Positions 63,943-64,000 of a DNA stretch of 64,000 bases are shown here, in pieces (the stretch's first letter is position 1; each line of letters begins with the position of its first letter). Location: NCBI RefSeq assembly GCF_031085295.1, contig NZ_JAVFWO010000002.1:248001-312000 (forward strand), given 5' to 3'. The position numbers and the translations under genes are program-made. Below the pieces are notes generated by a model, which saw only the letters and a program-made list of their open reading frames with translations, had not been told where the DNA came from and searched no databases. Source of the stretch: Microbacterium psychrotolerans (GTDB taxonomy: Bacteria > Actinomycetota > Actinomycetes > Actinomycetales > Microbacteriaceae).

Positions 63943-63948
63943 GGCTTC

Positions 63949-64000
63949 ATGTCCACCGAGCCGCGCGCGGGACGACCGAAGGCGTCGTCGCGCGAGACCA
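63949..64000 (+). CDS. Regulator, probably TetR family, N-terminus only (cut by window edge)
   Basis: Only 17 residues are visible: MSTEPRAGRPKASSRET. The GRPKASSRET run is typical of the basic N-terminal arm before a TetR helix-turn-helix. The divergent position and nearby palindrome agree. Assignment is tentative because the DNA-binding domain itself lies past the edge. Confidence 0.5.
   Translation, partial: MSTEPRAGRPKASSRET

Overview
The window is high-GC DNA from an actinobacterium, almost certainly a member of the Microbacteriaceae and most like Microbacterium. The grounds are the housekeeping order (gltX/tRNA-Gln; leuCD-murA-plsC-gpsA-ddl; DUF3515/thiL; rsmD; recG-coaD-DUF177-rpmF-rnc-mutM; smc; ftsY; lipB-lipA), many GTG starts, and starts placed about 6 nt after a TAnnnT box, which indicates leaderless mRNAs. 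No prophage, insertion sequence, rRNA operon or CRISPR array is visible. The window opens inside a ROK-family gene and closes inside a regulator gene.

Bases 1-8677: a translationally coupled sugar/peptide operon (ROK protein, M81 metallopeptidase, GH29 fucosidase, CutC-like protein), a Tat-exported 5'-nucleotidase, a second CutC paralogue, a four-repeat peptidoglycan-binding protein and two small membrane proteins. Bases 8750-17625: amino-acid biosynthesis (serA, leuB, ilvE), a TetR/MFS efflux pair with a clear palindromic operator, an FAH-family hydrolase and a second MFS transporter. Bases 17629-23169: a minus-strand D-amino-acid catabolic cluster (class V aminotransferase, N-acyl-D-amino-acid deacylase, RidA, D-serine dehydratase/D-threonine aldolase-type enzyme) divergent from a LysR regulator.

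Bases 23181-33184: gltX, tRNA-Gln, a transmembrane Ser/Thr kinase, an APH-type phosphotransferase divergent from a complete fructose operon (fruR-fruK-fruA-ptsH), a metallo-beta-lactamase-fold hydrolase and two tRNA-Glu genes. Bases 33232-37246: an ECF sigma factor coupled to a membrane DUF4349 protein, a TerC metal transporter behind a probable yybP-ykoY manganese riboswitch, and a membrane protein of unknown function.

Bases 37310-52371 and on to 53296 form the long plus-strand housekeeping stretch. It starts with a leuCD operon preceded by a 14-codon leader peptide with three tandem Leu codons and mutually exclusive RNA pairings. It continues with cell-wall and lipid genes (murA, plsC, gpsA, ddl), thiL, a serine hydrolase, rsmD with an acyltransferase on the opposite strand, recG, coaD, DUF177, rpmF, rnc and mutM. 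Bases 53331-56201 hold a minus-strand unit: two paralogous double-GNAT proteins, an 84-aa basic protein and a 39-aa ORF with a near-perfect Shine-Dalgarno. Bases 56289-64000 carry smc, a lipoprotein, ftsY, a DUF2004-like protein, lipA-lipB and the start of a TetR-like gene.

The items most worth follow-up are the leucine attenuator read from a leaderless start, the riboswitch, the leaderless-promoter architecture, the scattered GGATGCC/GGCATCC motif that also builds a terminator stem, the D-amino-acid cluster and the small-ORF/GNAT unit.
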